Positions 51,903 to 60,766 of a stretch of DNA of 64,000 bases are shown piece after piece. The stretch is from Mucilaginibacter pineti. GTDB lineage: Bacteria; Bacteroidota; Bacteroidia; Sphingobacteriales; Sphingobacteriaceae. Made by a program: the position numbers and the translations under genes. A model generated the notes under the pieces. That model worked only from the letters and a program-made list of their open reading frames with translations, did not search any database and had not been told where the DNA came from. How positions within the stretch are numbered: position 1 is the first letter of the stretch; every line of letters starts with the position of its first letter. The stretch lies in assembly GCF_900101875.1 (NCBI RefSeq), contig NZ_FNAI01000004.1, positions 186,001 to 250,000 of the forward strand, read 5' to 3'.

Positions 51903-54017
51903 TTGAAAGCCGATATAAGAGTTGCACTTGTAGGAAATCCAAACACCGGTAAATCAACACTCTTTAATGTTTTAACCGGTTTAAATCAAAAAATAGGAAA
52001 TTTTCCGGGGGTTACCGTTGATAAAAAAACCGGCTTTTGCCAGTTGCCAGATGGCCGTACCGCCGAGATCATTGATCTGCCAGGTACTTACAGCATCTAT
52101 CCAAAAAGCCAGGATGAATCTATTGTATTTTCTGTTTTAGCTGATAAATCCAAGGGGATGATTCCCGATTTGATTGTCGTGATCCTGGATGCATCCAACC
52201 TAAAACGCAACCTGCTGCTGTATACCCAAATTGCCGATATGAAAATCCCGGTGGTTGTGGCGCTTAACATGATAGATGTATCTGAAAAAGCGGGTATCAT
52301 TATTAATGTCGATCTGTTTGCCAAAAAACTGGGCGTGCCCGTCGTTTCCATTTCGGCGCGTAAAGTAAAGGGTATAGACCAACTAAAAACCACCATTGCA
52401 TACGCCAACAAAATAGCTCTGCAACAGGATACTATTGATGTGGAACCCATAGCACCACAACTGATTGCCCGCATCCAGGAGGAGCTAAATATAGCTAACC
52501 CTTATTTTGCCCTGCAACTGGCGCATCAGCACGAAACACTGAAATTTTTATCGCCTGCAGAAAGCGACCGTATTGAGGAGTCTGAAAAAGAGTTTTCCTT
52601 CCATTCGCAAAAGGCACAGGCTACAGAAACCATTGCCAGGTATAATTTCATAAACGACCTCCTTTACGACACAGTTAAAAAGCCTGAAACAGCACAGGCC
52701 GAAACCCTGAGCAATAAAATTGATAAGATACTTACCCACAAGATATTTGGCTTTATCATATTCTTCGCCATACTAATATTCATATTCCAGGCTATATTTT
52801 CATGGTCGTCCTACCCTATGGATCTGATATCAGACCTGTTTGTACGGCTGCAAAGCACTGCTACTAAAGTACTACCTGCCGGCCCATTGGCCAGCTTACT
52901 AATTGATGGCATAATAGCAGGATTAAGTGGTGTACTTGTATTTATACCGCAGATAGCCATTTTATTTGCGCTCATTTCTATTTTGGAAGATACGGGCTAC
53001 ATGTCGCGCGTTACGTTTATGATGGACAAGGTAATGCGTAAGGTTGGCCTCAACGGCAAATCGGTAGTACCACTTATTGGTGGTTTTGCCTGCGCGGTAC
53101 CATCCATCATGAGTACACGCAACATCGAAAACTGGAAAGATCGTATGATCACCATCATGGTTACGCCATTGGTGGCCTGTTCTGCCCGGTTACCGGTTTA
53201 TACCCTTCTTATCGCTTTGGTGGTGCCAAACCGCAATGTTTGGTGGATATTTAATTTGCAGGGCCTGGCTCTTACGGCTATGTACCTGCTCAGCATTGTA
53301 TCGGCAGTGATTGTTGCCTTTGTAATGAAATTCATCCTGAAAGCCCGCGAACGCGGTTACTTTATTATGGAACTGCCTGTATACCGTATGCCTAGGTGGA
53401 AAAACGTAGCATTCACCATGTATGATCGTTCCAAAACCTTCGTTTTTCAGGCGGGTAAGGTGATCATTGCGGTATCCATTATTCTTTGGGTGCTAAAATC
53501 CTATGGACCCGGCGATAGGTTTGCAAAGATAGATCAGCAATACAGCCAGTCACAATACACTAAAACAATGACGCCCGATAGCCTTACTAAAGTCGTTGCG
53601 TCTGAAAAGCTGGAGAACTCTTACGCCGGTGTGTTCGGCCATGTGATAGAGCCTGCAATTAAACCATTAGGCTTCGATTGGAAGATAGGCATAGCACTCA
53701 TCAGCTCATTTGCCGCGCGCGAGGTTTTTGTTGGCACAATGGCCACCATTTACAGCGTAGAGGGCGATGCTGACAAGCTGCAATCTGTACAGGAAAAAAT
53801 GCACGACGCAAAAAATCCCGATACCGGCAAACCCGTGTTTACGTTAGCTGTTGCGTTCTCGCTTATGATGTTTTACGCTTTCGCCATGCAATGCGCCAGC
53901 ACCGTTGCCGTAGTATACCGCGAAACAAAAGACTGGCGCTGGCCCGCAGCGCAATTTGCCTACATGACGGCGCTCGCCTATACCGCCAGCATTATAGTTT
54001 ATAATTTGTTGAAATAG
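51903..54017 (+). CDS. feoB: Ferrous iron transporter B
   Basis: 704 aa, TTG start. N-terminal G domain with VGNPNTGKSTLFN (about 10-22), DLPGTYS, NMID (G4), then a GDI-like region. The C-terminal membrane part has the two Gate segments (VPLIGGFACAVPSIMSTR and SAR-containing LVACSARLPVY) and further helices ending in FALAMQCASTVAVVYRET. Full-length FeoB for Fe2+ uptake across the inner membrane. Transcribed with feoA. Confidence 0.95.
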   Translation: MKADIRVALVGNPNTGKSTLFNVLTGLNQKIGNFPGVTVDKKTGFCQLPDGRTAEIIDLPGTYSIYPKSQDESIVFSVLADKSKGMIPDLIVVILDASNLKRNLLLYTQIADMKIPVVVALNMIDVSEKAGIIINVDLFAKKLGVPVVSISARKVKGIDQLKTTIAYANKIALQQDTIDVEPIAPQLIARIQEELNIANPYFALQLAHQHETLKFLSPAESDRIEESEKEFSFHSQKAQATETIARYNFINDLLYDTVKKPETAQAETLSNKIDKILTHKIFGFIIFFAILIFIFQAIFSWSSYPMDLISDLFVRLQSTATKVLPAGPLASLLIDGIIAGLSGVLVFIPQIAILFALISILEDTGYMSRVTFMMDKVMRKVGLNGKSVVPLIGGFACAVPSIMSTRNIENWKDRMITIMVTPLVACSARLPVYTLLIALVVPNRNVWWIFNLQGLALTAMYLLSIVSAVIVAFVMKFILKARERGYFIMELPVYRMPRWKNVAFTMYDRSKTFVFQAGKVIIAVSIILWVLKSYGPGDRFAKIDQQYSQSQYTKTMTPDSLTKVVASEKLENSYAGVFGHVIEPAIKPLGFDWKIGIALISSFAAREVFVGTMATIYSVEGDADKLQSVQEKMHDAKNPDTGKPVFTLAVAFSLMMFYAFAMQCASTVAVVYRETKDWRWPAAQFAYMTALAYTASIIVYNLLK

Positions 54018-54092
54018 ATTTAGTCTATAGACCATTGGGCGCCAGCAATCGTAAATATTGACAGTTAGTCCACAATTCATCAACCTTTCGCC

Positions 54093-54123
54093 TTTTACCT
54101 TTCACCATAAAACCTTAATTTTG
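54093..54123 (+). promoter_or_regulatory. Candidate promoter of the SprT-like gene
   Basis: TAATTTTG (54116-54123) matches TAnnTTTG, and TTTT (54093-54096) lies 19 bp upstream as a weak -33. This predicts a leader of about 10 nt before the TTG at 54140. Confidence 0.4.
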
Positions 54124-54139
54124 ATATAGAGGTAGAAAA

Positions 54140-54751
54140 TTGGATAAAGTAAAAGTTTTAGAAAGATATCTTCCGCCGGATGCGGCTCCCCTTATTGGCC
54201 GCTGGATAGATTACTTTAAATGCGAGTTTAAAATTTCGCGAAACCGCGGCACTAAATTTGGCGACTACCGTTCGCCTTATGCAGGTAAAGGTCACCGTAT
54301 TTCGGTGAACTATGATCTTAACCCCTATGCTTTTTTGGTAACCACCGTACACGAGTTTGCACACCTGCATACCTGGAATGAGCATAAACAAAAAGCAAAA
54401 CCGCATGGCACCGAGTGGAAAAACAACTTCAAAAAAATGATGCAGCCTTTTTTTGAAAAGGAAATTTTCCCGGCCGATGTTAAACACGCCATCATCAATT
54501 ATTTGGATAACCCCGCCGCGTCCAGTTGTTCCGACTTAAACCTGTACCGCTCATTGCGCAAATACGATGCGCCGAAAGAAGCGGTTACTACTGTAGAAAA
54601 AATTCCATTTAAGGCGTTATTTAAAATAAAAGGCGACCGCGTTTTCCGCAAGGAAGAGCAATTGCGCAAGCGTTTTAAATGCGTAGAGATTAAAACGAAA
54701 AGGACTTACCTTTTCAGTCCCGTTGCCGAGGTGGAATTGGTGGAGGAATAA
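54140..54751 (+). CDS. SprT-like zinc metallopeptidase-domain protein
   Basis: 203 aa, TTG start. The metal site TTVHEFAHLHTWNEHKQKAKPHGTEWK includes HExxH (about 72-76) and the third ligand H about 20 residues later, the SprT/Spartan pattern. Basic C-terminal half with several Lys/Arg (KDGRVFRKEEQLRKRFKC-type). Bacterial SprT-like proteins are thought to process DNA-protein crosslinks or be regulatory; no direct evidence here. Convergent with the MaoC gene. Confidence 0.85.
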   Translation: MDKVKVLERYLPPDAAPLIGRWIDYFKCEFKISRNRGTKFGDYRSPYAGKGHRISVNYDLNPYAFLVTTVHEFAHLHTWNEHKQKAKPHGTEWKNNFKKMMQPFFEKEIFPADVKHAIINYLDNPAASSCSDLNLYRSLRKYDAPKEAVTTVEKIPFKALFKIKGDRVFRKEEQLRKRFKCVEIKTKRTYLFSPVAEVELVEE

Positions 54752-54758
54752 CCGCCTG

Positions 54759-55220
54759 TTACGAAGTAAAGTGATACAGGAAAACAACCTCGCCGGTAAA
54801 AGCCGGTTTTTTCTGATCTTCAATTTCAAGTTCAATTGCCATAGTTGCTTTAATAACACCACGCAGGTTTAATAAACCGGCAAGTTTAACCTTAAGGCGC
54901 ACACGGCTGTCAACAAGTGCCGGCTGGGCAAAGCGCAGGTTTTCAATACCGTAGTTAATTTCCATTTTCAGGTTCCGTATCTCCACTATCTCTTTCCATA
55001 AATAAGGGATCAGCGATAACGTAAGATAACCGTGGGCAATGGTGGTTTTAAACGGACTTTCGGTTTTTACACGTTCAGTATCCGTATGGATCCATTGATG
55101 ATCCAGCGTAGCATCGGCAAATTTGTTGATCTGTTCCTGGGTAATGGTATGCCATGACGATACCCCCAACTCCTTGCCAATTTGCTCCTCAAACTCGCTA
55201 AAACTATTAATTACTATCAT
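54759..55220 (-). CDS. MaoC-family (R)-specific enoyl-CoA hydratase-like protein
   Basis: 153 aa hot-dog fold. The hydratase-2 motif is intact: ATLDHQWIHTDTERVKTESPFKTTIAHGYLTLSL with catalytic D and H in the DxxxxH pattern, then GIENLRFAQPALVDSRVRLKVKL. Active on (R)-3-hydroxyacyl-CoA or related acyl thioesters. It precedes the ligase gene by 60 bp on the same strand but is functionally unrelated. Confidence 0.9.
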   Translation of the reverse strand: MIVINSFSEFEEQIGKELGVSSWHTITQEQINKFADATLDHQWIHTDTERVKTESPFKTTIAHGYLTLSLIPYLWKEIVEIRNLKMEINYGIENLRFAQPALVDSRVRLKVKLAGLLNLRGVIKATMAIELEIEDQKKPAFTGEVVFLYHFTS

Positions 55221-55282
55221 TGATTATGCTTTTATACTTTTCAGCCGGCAAAGTAATTACAAAAATTCCAATATCGCTTAAT

Positions 55283-56908
55283 TTATTCTGTTCCATCGCC
55301 CAACAGGGCCTTTAAACTGTCCAGCGTATCGGCTTCTTCCTTGGGCTTATCGTGCCTCCATCGCAATATCCTCGGAAACCTCAGCGCGATGCCCGATTTA
55401 TGCCTGCTTGATCTGTTGATTCCCTCAAAGCCAATTTCAAAAACCAACTCGGGTTTTACGGTGCGCACCGGACCAAATTTTTCAATGGTGTTGCGTTTTA
55501 CAAAGTAATCAACCTTATTTATCTCGGCGTCTGTTAAGCCCGAGTACGCTTTAGCAAAAGGCACCAGCTTATCGCCATCCCAAACCGCAAAGGTATAATC
55601 GGTATACAAATCGGCCCGGCGACCGTGGCCTTTTTGGGCGTAGATCATCACCGCATCTACCGATAACGGATCGATCTTCCATTTCCACCAATCGCCACGG
55701 CGGCGACCAACCTGGTAGGCCGCACTTTTACGTTTCAGCATAATACCCTCTGCAATCATAGCTCGGGATTGCCCCCGAATATCGCCCAGCTCATCCCAGG
55801 TATTAAATTTTATCAAGGCCGAGAGTCTGAAAACTTCCGGGTAGAGTGTCTGTGCCTGTAGCTGTTCCAGTATCACCCGCCTTTCGGCTTGCGTTTTTGC
55901 GCGGATATCTTCGCCATTATATTCCAGGCAATCATAAGCTATAACCGCTACCGGGCTTTCTTCCAATATTTTTTTACTAAGATTTTTGCGGCCGATACGG
56001 GTTTGCAGCACATTAAAGGACATCGGCAACCCATGTTGAAAACTCAGAATCTCGCCATCTATCACTGTACCATCGGGCAGGGCATTTAAAAAGGGATGCA
56101 GTTCGGGAAATTTTTCCGTCGCCAAATCTTCGCCGCGACTCCAGATAAAGATCTCGCCGCCGCGTTTTATCATTTGCGCCCGGATGCCGTCCCACTTCCA
56201 CTCGGCCTGCCAGTCAGCTGCGTTGCCTAACGCAACACCAACTTCAGCGGGTGTTTTTTGTTTTTCGGATGTTTCTTGTATGGGATAGGCGAGAAAAAAC
56301 GGATAGGGTCGGGATATATTTTCCGAGGCATCCTGCTCTTCCATCAATTGGGCAAACTGCAGGGTTTCCGGCATCCAGCTACCCATTATGCGGTGGGTAA
56401 GCACTGCTGCCTCCAGTCCCGAAATATCTGCCAACGCCTTAATCACCAGATTTTGCGACACCCCTACCCTGAAACTGCCGGTAAGTAATTTGTTAAATAC
56501 AAAACGTTCCTGGCTGTCCAGCATAGCCCATGAACTTAGCAGCCACTCCTTTTTTTCATCCTCGGTTTTGTTATTAAGGTTATTGATCTCGGCTATCCAC
56601 TCGGTAAGGGTTTTACTACTGCTTTCGGTAGTTTGGGGCATCAGCAGGGCCATGGTTTCAGCAAGGTCGCCCACTACGTGGTAACTTTCCTCAAACAGCC
56701 ACGCGGGTATGTTCGATGCCTCTATGGCCCAATTACGTACCAGCGTAGAATTGATCTGCCGTTTGGGTTTGCGCCCGGTGAACAATGCGAGCATGTGCAT
56801 TTTATCGGTATCGGGCACGGCCATAAAATAATCCTTTAAAACTTTAACCTTTTCGTTGGTTTTGTTGGTTTCATCTAAGGAAAGGAAAAGTTGGGCGAAT
56901 GCTTTCAT
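55283..56908 (-). CDS. ATP-dependent DNA ligase (LigC/B-type, ligase-associated DNA damage response)
   Basis: 541 aa. N-terminal helical domain; adenylation motif I as EWKWDGIRAQMIKR (KWDG, K about 240), motif III IWSRGEDLATEKF, motif IV DGEILSF, motif V GIMLKRKSAAYQVGRRRG with WWKWKIDP, then the OB domain. C-terminus RHKSGIALRFPRILRWRHDK. It is the ligase normally partnered with the MBL exonuclease encoded just upstream; ATGA overlaps their stop and start. Joins strand breaks after resection. Confidence 0.93.
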   Translation of the reverse strand: MKAFAQLFLSLDETNKTNEKVKVLKDYFMAVPDTDKMHMLALFTGRKPKRQINSTLVRNWAIEASNIPAWLFEESYHVVGDLAETMALLMPQTTESSSKTLTEWIAEINNLNNKTEDEKKEWLLSSWAMLDSQERFVFNKLLTGSFRVGVSQNLVIKALADISGLEAAVLTHRIMGSWMPETLQFAQLMEEQDASENISRPYPFFLAYPIQETSEKQKTPAEVGVALGNAADWQAEWKWDGIRAQMIKRGGEIFIWSRGEDLATEKFPELHPFLNALPDGTVIDGEILSFQHGLPMSFNVLQTRIGRKNLSKKILEESPVAVIAYDCLEYNGEDIRAKTQAERRVILEQLQAQTLYPEVFRLSALIKFNTWDELGDIRGQSRAMIAEGIMLKRKSAAYQVGRRRGDWWKWKIDPLSVDAVMIYAQKGHGRRADLYTDYTFAVWDGDKLVPFAKAYSGLTDAEINKVDYFVKRNTIEKFGPVRTVKPELVFEIGFEGINRSSRHKSGIALRFPRILRWRHDKPKEEADTLDSLKALLGDGTE

Positions 56909-58026
56909 GATGGGGTTCCTCCGGCCTCACCTAAATCCTCTCCAAAGGAGAGGACTTCTTTATTTGCATTTCTATTATCTTGTTCATGGGCTTCAAGCCC
57001 CCTCTCCTCCGGAGAAGGTTGGAGTGAGGCTTCCTCTTCTTCCCCGCCATATAACGTATGTACCTCATGCGCGTCAAAACCAATGCCGCTTAAATACCGG
57101 GCGAAGGTGGCGGTGTACCCGTGGGTGAGATAAACACTTTCGCAGCGGGTGGCATCAATGGCGCTGATGAGGCCATCCCAATCAGCATGGTCTGATAGTA
57201 CGAACCCACGATCGGCAGCACGGCGGCGTTTGGCACCACGGATAGCCATCCAACCCGAACAATAGCCAAAGCTGTATGGCTGAAACTTCCGCATCCACGG
57301 CGTACCTACCGATGAAGGCGGCGCTATAATGATACCTTTTCTAACTTCCTCTTTTATTGATTCCTGTGTGATCCTTTCGGTTGGGTTTAGCAACACCCCA
57401 TTACGGCGCAGCGCTTCGTTTGTATTTTCAATTACGCCATGGGTATAAACTTTGCCATTAAACAGATCGAGGTTTTGTAGTATGCGTTGCGCCTTACCCA
57501 AGGAATAGCCAACTAAAACGGTTGCAAGGCCATTATGCAGGTTGCTGCGCCACCAGTTGTTAATATCCTCAAAGATCTGCACCTGTGGTTTCCAGGTATA
57601 AACCGGCATACCAAAGGTACATTCTGATATAAAGTGGTGGCATTGTACAGGTTCAAAAGGTGTAGAAATGCCGTCGTCCTCCGTTTTGTAATCGCCGCTT
57701 ACTACCCAAACCTCACCCTTATATTCTACCCTGATCTGCGCCGAACCGATTACATGACCGGCAGGGAACAGGGAAATACTCACACCATTCTTCATCACTG
57801 TTTCGCCGTACTCCACTGTCTGCAGCTGAATTTCGCCAAGGCGATAATACAACACCTCGCGCGACAAATGATGCGCCAGGTAGTGTTTATGCCCAACGTA
57901 AGCATGATCGGCATGGGCATGGGTAATTACGGCATCGTCAACAGGTTTCCAGGGATCGATGTAAAACTTGCCCTGCGAACAGTAAATGCCTCTGTCGGTA
58001 AATTCAAGTAACGGTTTTTTGGCCAT
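56905..58026 (-). CDS. Ligase-associated MBL-fold exonuclease (beta-CASP) with repeat-derived C-terminus
   Basis: 373 aa from ATG 58026 (MAKKPLLEFTDRGIYC); an ATG at 58038 would add four residues. MBL motif ITHAHADHAYVGHKHYL (about 34-50), GHVIGSAQIR and SGDYKTEDDG match the metallo-beta-lactamase/beta-CASP DNA exonuclease of the ligase cluster. The native-looking sequence ends about residue 330 (FDAHEVHTLYGGEEEE). The final about 40 residues, ASLQPSPEERGLEAHEQDNR then NANKEVLSFGEDLGEAGG, are encoded by two facing copies of the dispersed repeat. The ATGA overlap with the ligase start is preserved. Confidence 0.88.
   Translation of the reverse strand: MAKKPLLEFTDRGIYCSQGKFYIDPWKPVDDAVITHAHADHAYVGHKHYLAHHLSREVLYYRLGEIQLQTVEYGETVMKNGVSISLFPAGHVIGSAQIRVEYKGEVWVVSGDYKTEDDGISTPFEPVQCHHFISECTFGMPVYTWKPQVQIFEDINNWWRSNLHNGLATVLVGYSLGKAQRILQNLDLFNGKVYTHGVIENTNEALRRNGVLLNPTERITQESIKEEVRKGIIIAPPSSVGTPWMRKFQPYSFGYCSGWMAIRGAKRRRAADRGFVLSDHADWDGLISAIDATRCESVYLTHGYTATFARYLSGIGFDAHEVHTLYGGEEEEASLQPSPEERGLEAHEQDNRNANKEVLSFGEDLGEAGGTPS
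56925..57030. repeat. Inverted repeat pair that became coding sequence
   Basis: Copy 1 'cctcacctaaatcctctcc' (56925-56957) and its inverted, diverged copy (56998-57030, 'ttggagtgaggc' end) flank 40 bp. All of it is read in frame as the C-terminal tail of the exonuclease. Confidence 0.85.
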
Positions 58027-58169
58027 GGTACTATACATAACCTTTTGGAGGGCAATTAGTTTTGGATGGCGATGCTAACAAACTTATTGCAAGCATTGCA
58101 AAGTCAGCCTGTATTAGTGGTGATTAGATCCTTCGCTGTGCCCAGGATGACTGGCCGTAAAAATACGAA

Positions 58170-58220
58170 ACCCATAAGACACAAGAGCAGGCTATTAGCC
58201 TGCTCTTGTGTCTTATGGGT
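58170..58220. terminator. Perfect 24-bp inverted repeat with 3-nt loop
   Basis: ACCCATAAGACACAAGAGCA.. (58170-58193) and its exact complement (58197-58220) around ATT. On the minus strand it follows the aminotransferase stop (58257) and precedes the exonuclease start (58026). No strong T-run, so it may be more than a terminator; it could also process or protect RNA ends. Confidence 0.8.
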
Positions 58221-58256
58221 AATGAACAAACAATTCTGTCAATTCTCAAATTCTGA

Positions 58257-59513
58257 TCAGACAAGCTTACTCAACGCTTCCCTAACCCTTGGTACCAATT
58301 GCTGAATATCTGCAAGTGTGCTTGCCCCCACCGATGCACGAAACCAGTTCATGGACTCGTCGTTACCAAAGGCTGCAAAGGGAACCAGTGCTAATTTTGC
58401 TTCTTTAATAAGATAAAAATTTATATCCGCAGCGCTGTTCAGCACTGTACCATCTGGTGTAGTTTTGCCGGCGTAATCAATTTTCAGGGTAAGGTATATG
58501 GCACCCATCGGTTCAATGGAATCAACGCTAAACCCATCGGCTTTCATAGCCTGGAAACCTTCGTGCAGGGTATCTAAACTGGCTTTTATTTTACCTTTTA
58601 AATCGCCCAAATAAGCATCAACCGCCGGGGTATCTTTTATAAAATGTGCCATGGCAACCTGCTCGGCCTTGGGCGACCACGCCCCCATGTGCCCAACAAT
58701 GGCTTTCATATTGTCGATAATATTTGCCGGGCCAAAGCCCCAGCCTACACGCACGCCTGTAGCTGCAAAACATTTTGATGCGCCATCAATAAACACGGTA
58801 TAATCTTTAAGCTCGGGGCGCAAATTAACCGGATCGTAATGCACAAAACTGCCAAAGGTTAATTGCGAATAAATTTGATCATATAGTAAGTACAATGGTT
58901 TTTGACCTGCCGGTCTGCTTTTGTTCTCGGCAATCACCAGGTCGCAAATTTCTTCGAGATCTTTTTTGGCAAACATGGTACCGGTAGGGTTTAGCGGTGA
59001 ACATAATGCCAGCAGCGTAGCACCTTTTAAATGCGGTGCTATCTCATCTGCCGTAGGCATAAAGTTATTTTCGGGTTTGGTTTCAACAATGATCGCTTCG
59101 GCACCTGTAAGGTCGCTGTAGTGATTATTGTTCCATGACGGTGCCGGGAAAACCACCTTATCGCCCGGATCAACCAGTGCTAAAAAAGTAGAATATATAA
59201 GCGGACGAGAGCCGCCGGATATTAAAATTTCGTTGGGCTTATAATGCAGGTTCATCCTGCTGCTTAAAAAAGCCGATACACTTTCGCGCAGGTTAAGCAT
59301 ACCGTCTGCCGGCGGATAGTTGGTTTGATTTTGGTTATAAGCCTCAACAATACCATCCTTCAAATCAGCCGGAATGGGATAAATATTCGAGTCAAAATCG
59401 CCAATGGTTAGGTTAGCTATGTTTTGACCTTGTCTTTTTAATTCGTTGATCTCGCCGGCAATCTTAATGATCTCGGAGCCACGTAAATTTTGAGCTAATA
59501 CAGAAACATTCAT
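58257..59513 (-). CDS. PLP-dependent aminotransferase, class I/II
   Basis: 418 aa. SGGSRPLIYSTFLALVDPGD (about 95-114), CSPLNPTGTMF, YDQIYSQLTFGSF (PLP-binding Asp/Tyr), the Schiff-base lysine in DGASKCFAATGVRVGW (K about 246) and the Arg in the C-terminal WFRASVG region. Aspartate-aminotransferase-like fold type I. Substrate is not certain; the family in Bacteroidota includes aspartate and aromatic aminotransferases. Follows a palindrome (59661-59697) that is the terminator of the next gene. Confidence 0.88.
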   Translation of the reverse strand: MNVSVLAQNLRGSEIIKIAGEINELKRQGQNIANLTIGDFDSNIYPIPADLKDGIVEAYNQNQTNYPPADGMLNLRESVSAFLSSRMNLHYKPNEILISGGSRPLIYSTFLALVDPGDKVVFPAPSWNNNHYSDLTGAEAIIVETKPENNFMPTADEIAPHLKGATLLALCSPLNPTGTMFAKKDLEEICDLVIAENKSRPAGQKPLYLLYDQIYSQLTFGSFVHYDPVNLRPELKDYTVFIDGASKCFAATGVRVGWGFGPANIIDNMKAIVGHMGAWSPKAEQVAMAHFIKDTPAVDAYLGDLKGKIKASLDTLHEGFQAMKADGFSVDSIEPMGAIYLTLKIDYAGKTTPDGTVLNSAADINFYLIKEAKLALVPFAAFGNDESMNWFRASVGASTLADIQQLVPRVREALSKLV

Positions 59514-59541
59514 TTGGTATATGCTTTATGAGCGGCAAAGA

Positions 59542-59766
59542 TAGAACTTTTTGGACTATGGGACTATGGGATTTTCTGGACTATAAGACTTATTGAACTA
59601 TTGGACTTTGGATAAAAGACCGTTGGACAAAAGATAAAGGACTTATTGTTGAATATAAAAAAAGCAGGCCGTAATCTTATCGATTACGGCCTGCTTTAAA
59701 TATTAAAAATTCTTTTATCCTTTCTGAAGTCCTATAGTCCAAGAAGTCCAGTAGTCCCAAAAGTTC
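59542..59766. repeat. Iterated 'ggactatgg' words flanking a strong terminator
   Basis: Between aminotransferase and desaturase, words AGAACTTTTTGGACTATGGG (59542-59561) face AGTCCAGTAGTCCCAAAAGT (59745-59764). In the middle, AAAGCAGGCCGTAATC (59661-59676) pairs perfectly with 59682-59697 (16-bp stem), a bidirectional terminator. Related 'gtcccaaagtcc' words occur at 20665-20698. Confidence 0.8.
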
Positions 59767-60500
59767 TACAAATAAGCTTTCCTCAGCCTTATGATGTGCA
59801 TCCAGTGCATCAGTTTCATTACCGGGTAAACTGGGTCTATCTCGAACCATTTCGCGCCGAAGTTGGCGTTATTGGGGCGTTTGTGGTGATTATTCTGGAA
59901 CAGCTCGCCCAGCATTAAAAAGTCAAACGGAGTAGTGTTTTTTGATTTGTCGCCGTTATCAAAATTGGCGTAACCATATTTATGACCGCACCAGTTAACA
60001 ATAGCACCGTGAATAGGGCCCATTAAAAAGTGGATAGGAATAAGTAAAAACATCCACCAGCTGGTAGCAAAAGCTACATAAAAAGCAATGTATAATACGC
60101 CGAAAGTAAGGCGCGATATCATTGATGAACCAATGAAATCGACAGTGCGCCATTCTGGGATATTTCCCTTAAAGCGTTCCTCAGGTTCTTTTAATTTTTT
60201 CTCGTGCATACGGTAACTTTTGGCAGTGTAAACCATCATCTGGAAAACATCCCTGAAAAAGTGCGGTGAATGCGGATCTTTCTCGGTATCGCTGTAGGCA
60301 TGATGCTCGCGGTGCATGATAGCGTAGGCCCGCGGGTTTAAAAACGACGAACCCTGGCAAATGAAAGTAAGCAGGTAAAATGTCCCCTCAAAAAATTTGT
60401 TGGTAGTGAACATTTTGTGTGATGCATACCTATGTAAAAAGAACGTTTGGAAGAATAGCGACAAAAACCAGTGCGCTATAAAGAATATTATGATTATCAC
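59766..60500 (-). CDS. Acyl-CoA/fatty-acid desaturase-like membrane protein
   Basis: 244 aa with three to four membrane helices and three histidine clusters: LHRYASHKMF (HxxxxH, about 22-28), MHREHHAYSD (HxxHH, about 64-70) and LFQNNHHKRPNNA (about 200-212). These bind a di-iron centre in stearoyl-CoA-desaturase-type enzymes. The last motif is NNHH rather than HNxHH, a variant also found in bacterial desaturase-like proteins. Introduces double bonds in membrane lipid acyl chains; position unknown. Confidence 0.85.
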   Translation of the reverse strand: MIIIIFFIAHWFLSLFFQTFFLHRYASHKMFTTNKFFEGTFYLLTFICQGSSFLNPRAYAIMHREHHAYSDTEKDPHSPHFFRDVFQMMVYTAKSYRMHEKKLKEPEERFKGNIPEWRTVDFIGSSMISRLTFGVLYIAFYVAFATSWWMFLLIPIHFLMGPIHGAIVNWCGHKYGYANFDNGDKSKNTTPFDFLMLGELFQNNHHKRPNNANFGAKWFEIDPVYPVMKLMHWMHIIRLRKAYL

Positions 60501-60608
60501 TGAATTGAAATTAGAATAATAGAACTCTTATTTATAATGTTTCCAAAGATACGATTAAAACCCATAAAAAGTTTTGATGCGCACAATAGTTATGAAGTTA
60601 TGATGAAG

Positions 60609-60641
60609 AAAAGCCGTCCTCATTATACAGGAACGGCTTTT
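60609..60641. terminator. Hairpin between divergent desaturase and MBL genes
   Basis: AAAAGCCGTCCT pairs with AGGAACGGCTTTT with one bulged base; T-runs occur on both sides. Its location between divergent starts is unusual for a terminator; no ORF ends near it. It may terminate an unannotated short RNA or lie within a leader. Confidence 0.55.
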
Positions 60642-60766
60642 ACCCGCGAAAATTATTTTCGTTGAAAATTAAACAACCGCAATTGCTGTGCCTCGTTTTA
60701 AACCACCGACTGTAAAAGGGAGGCGGCTTCACTTTCGCCAACAAATTTATTCCGTACTTTTACCGC

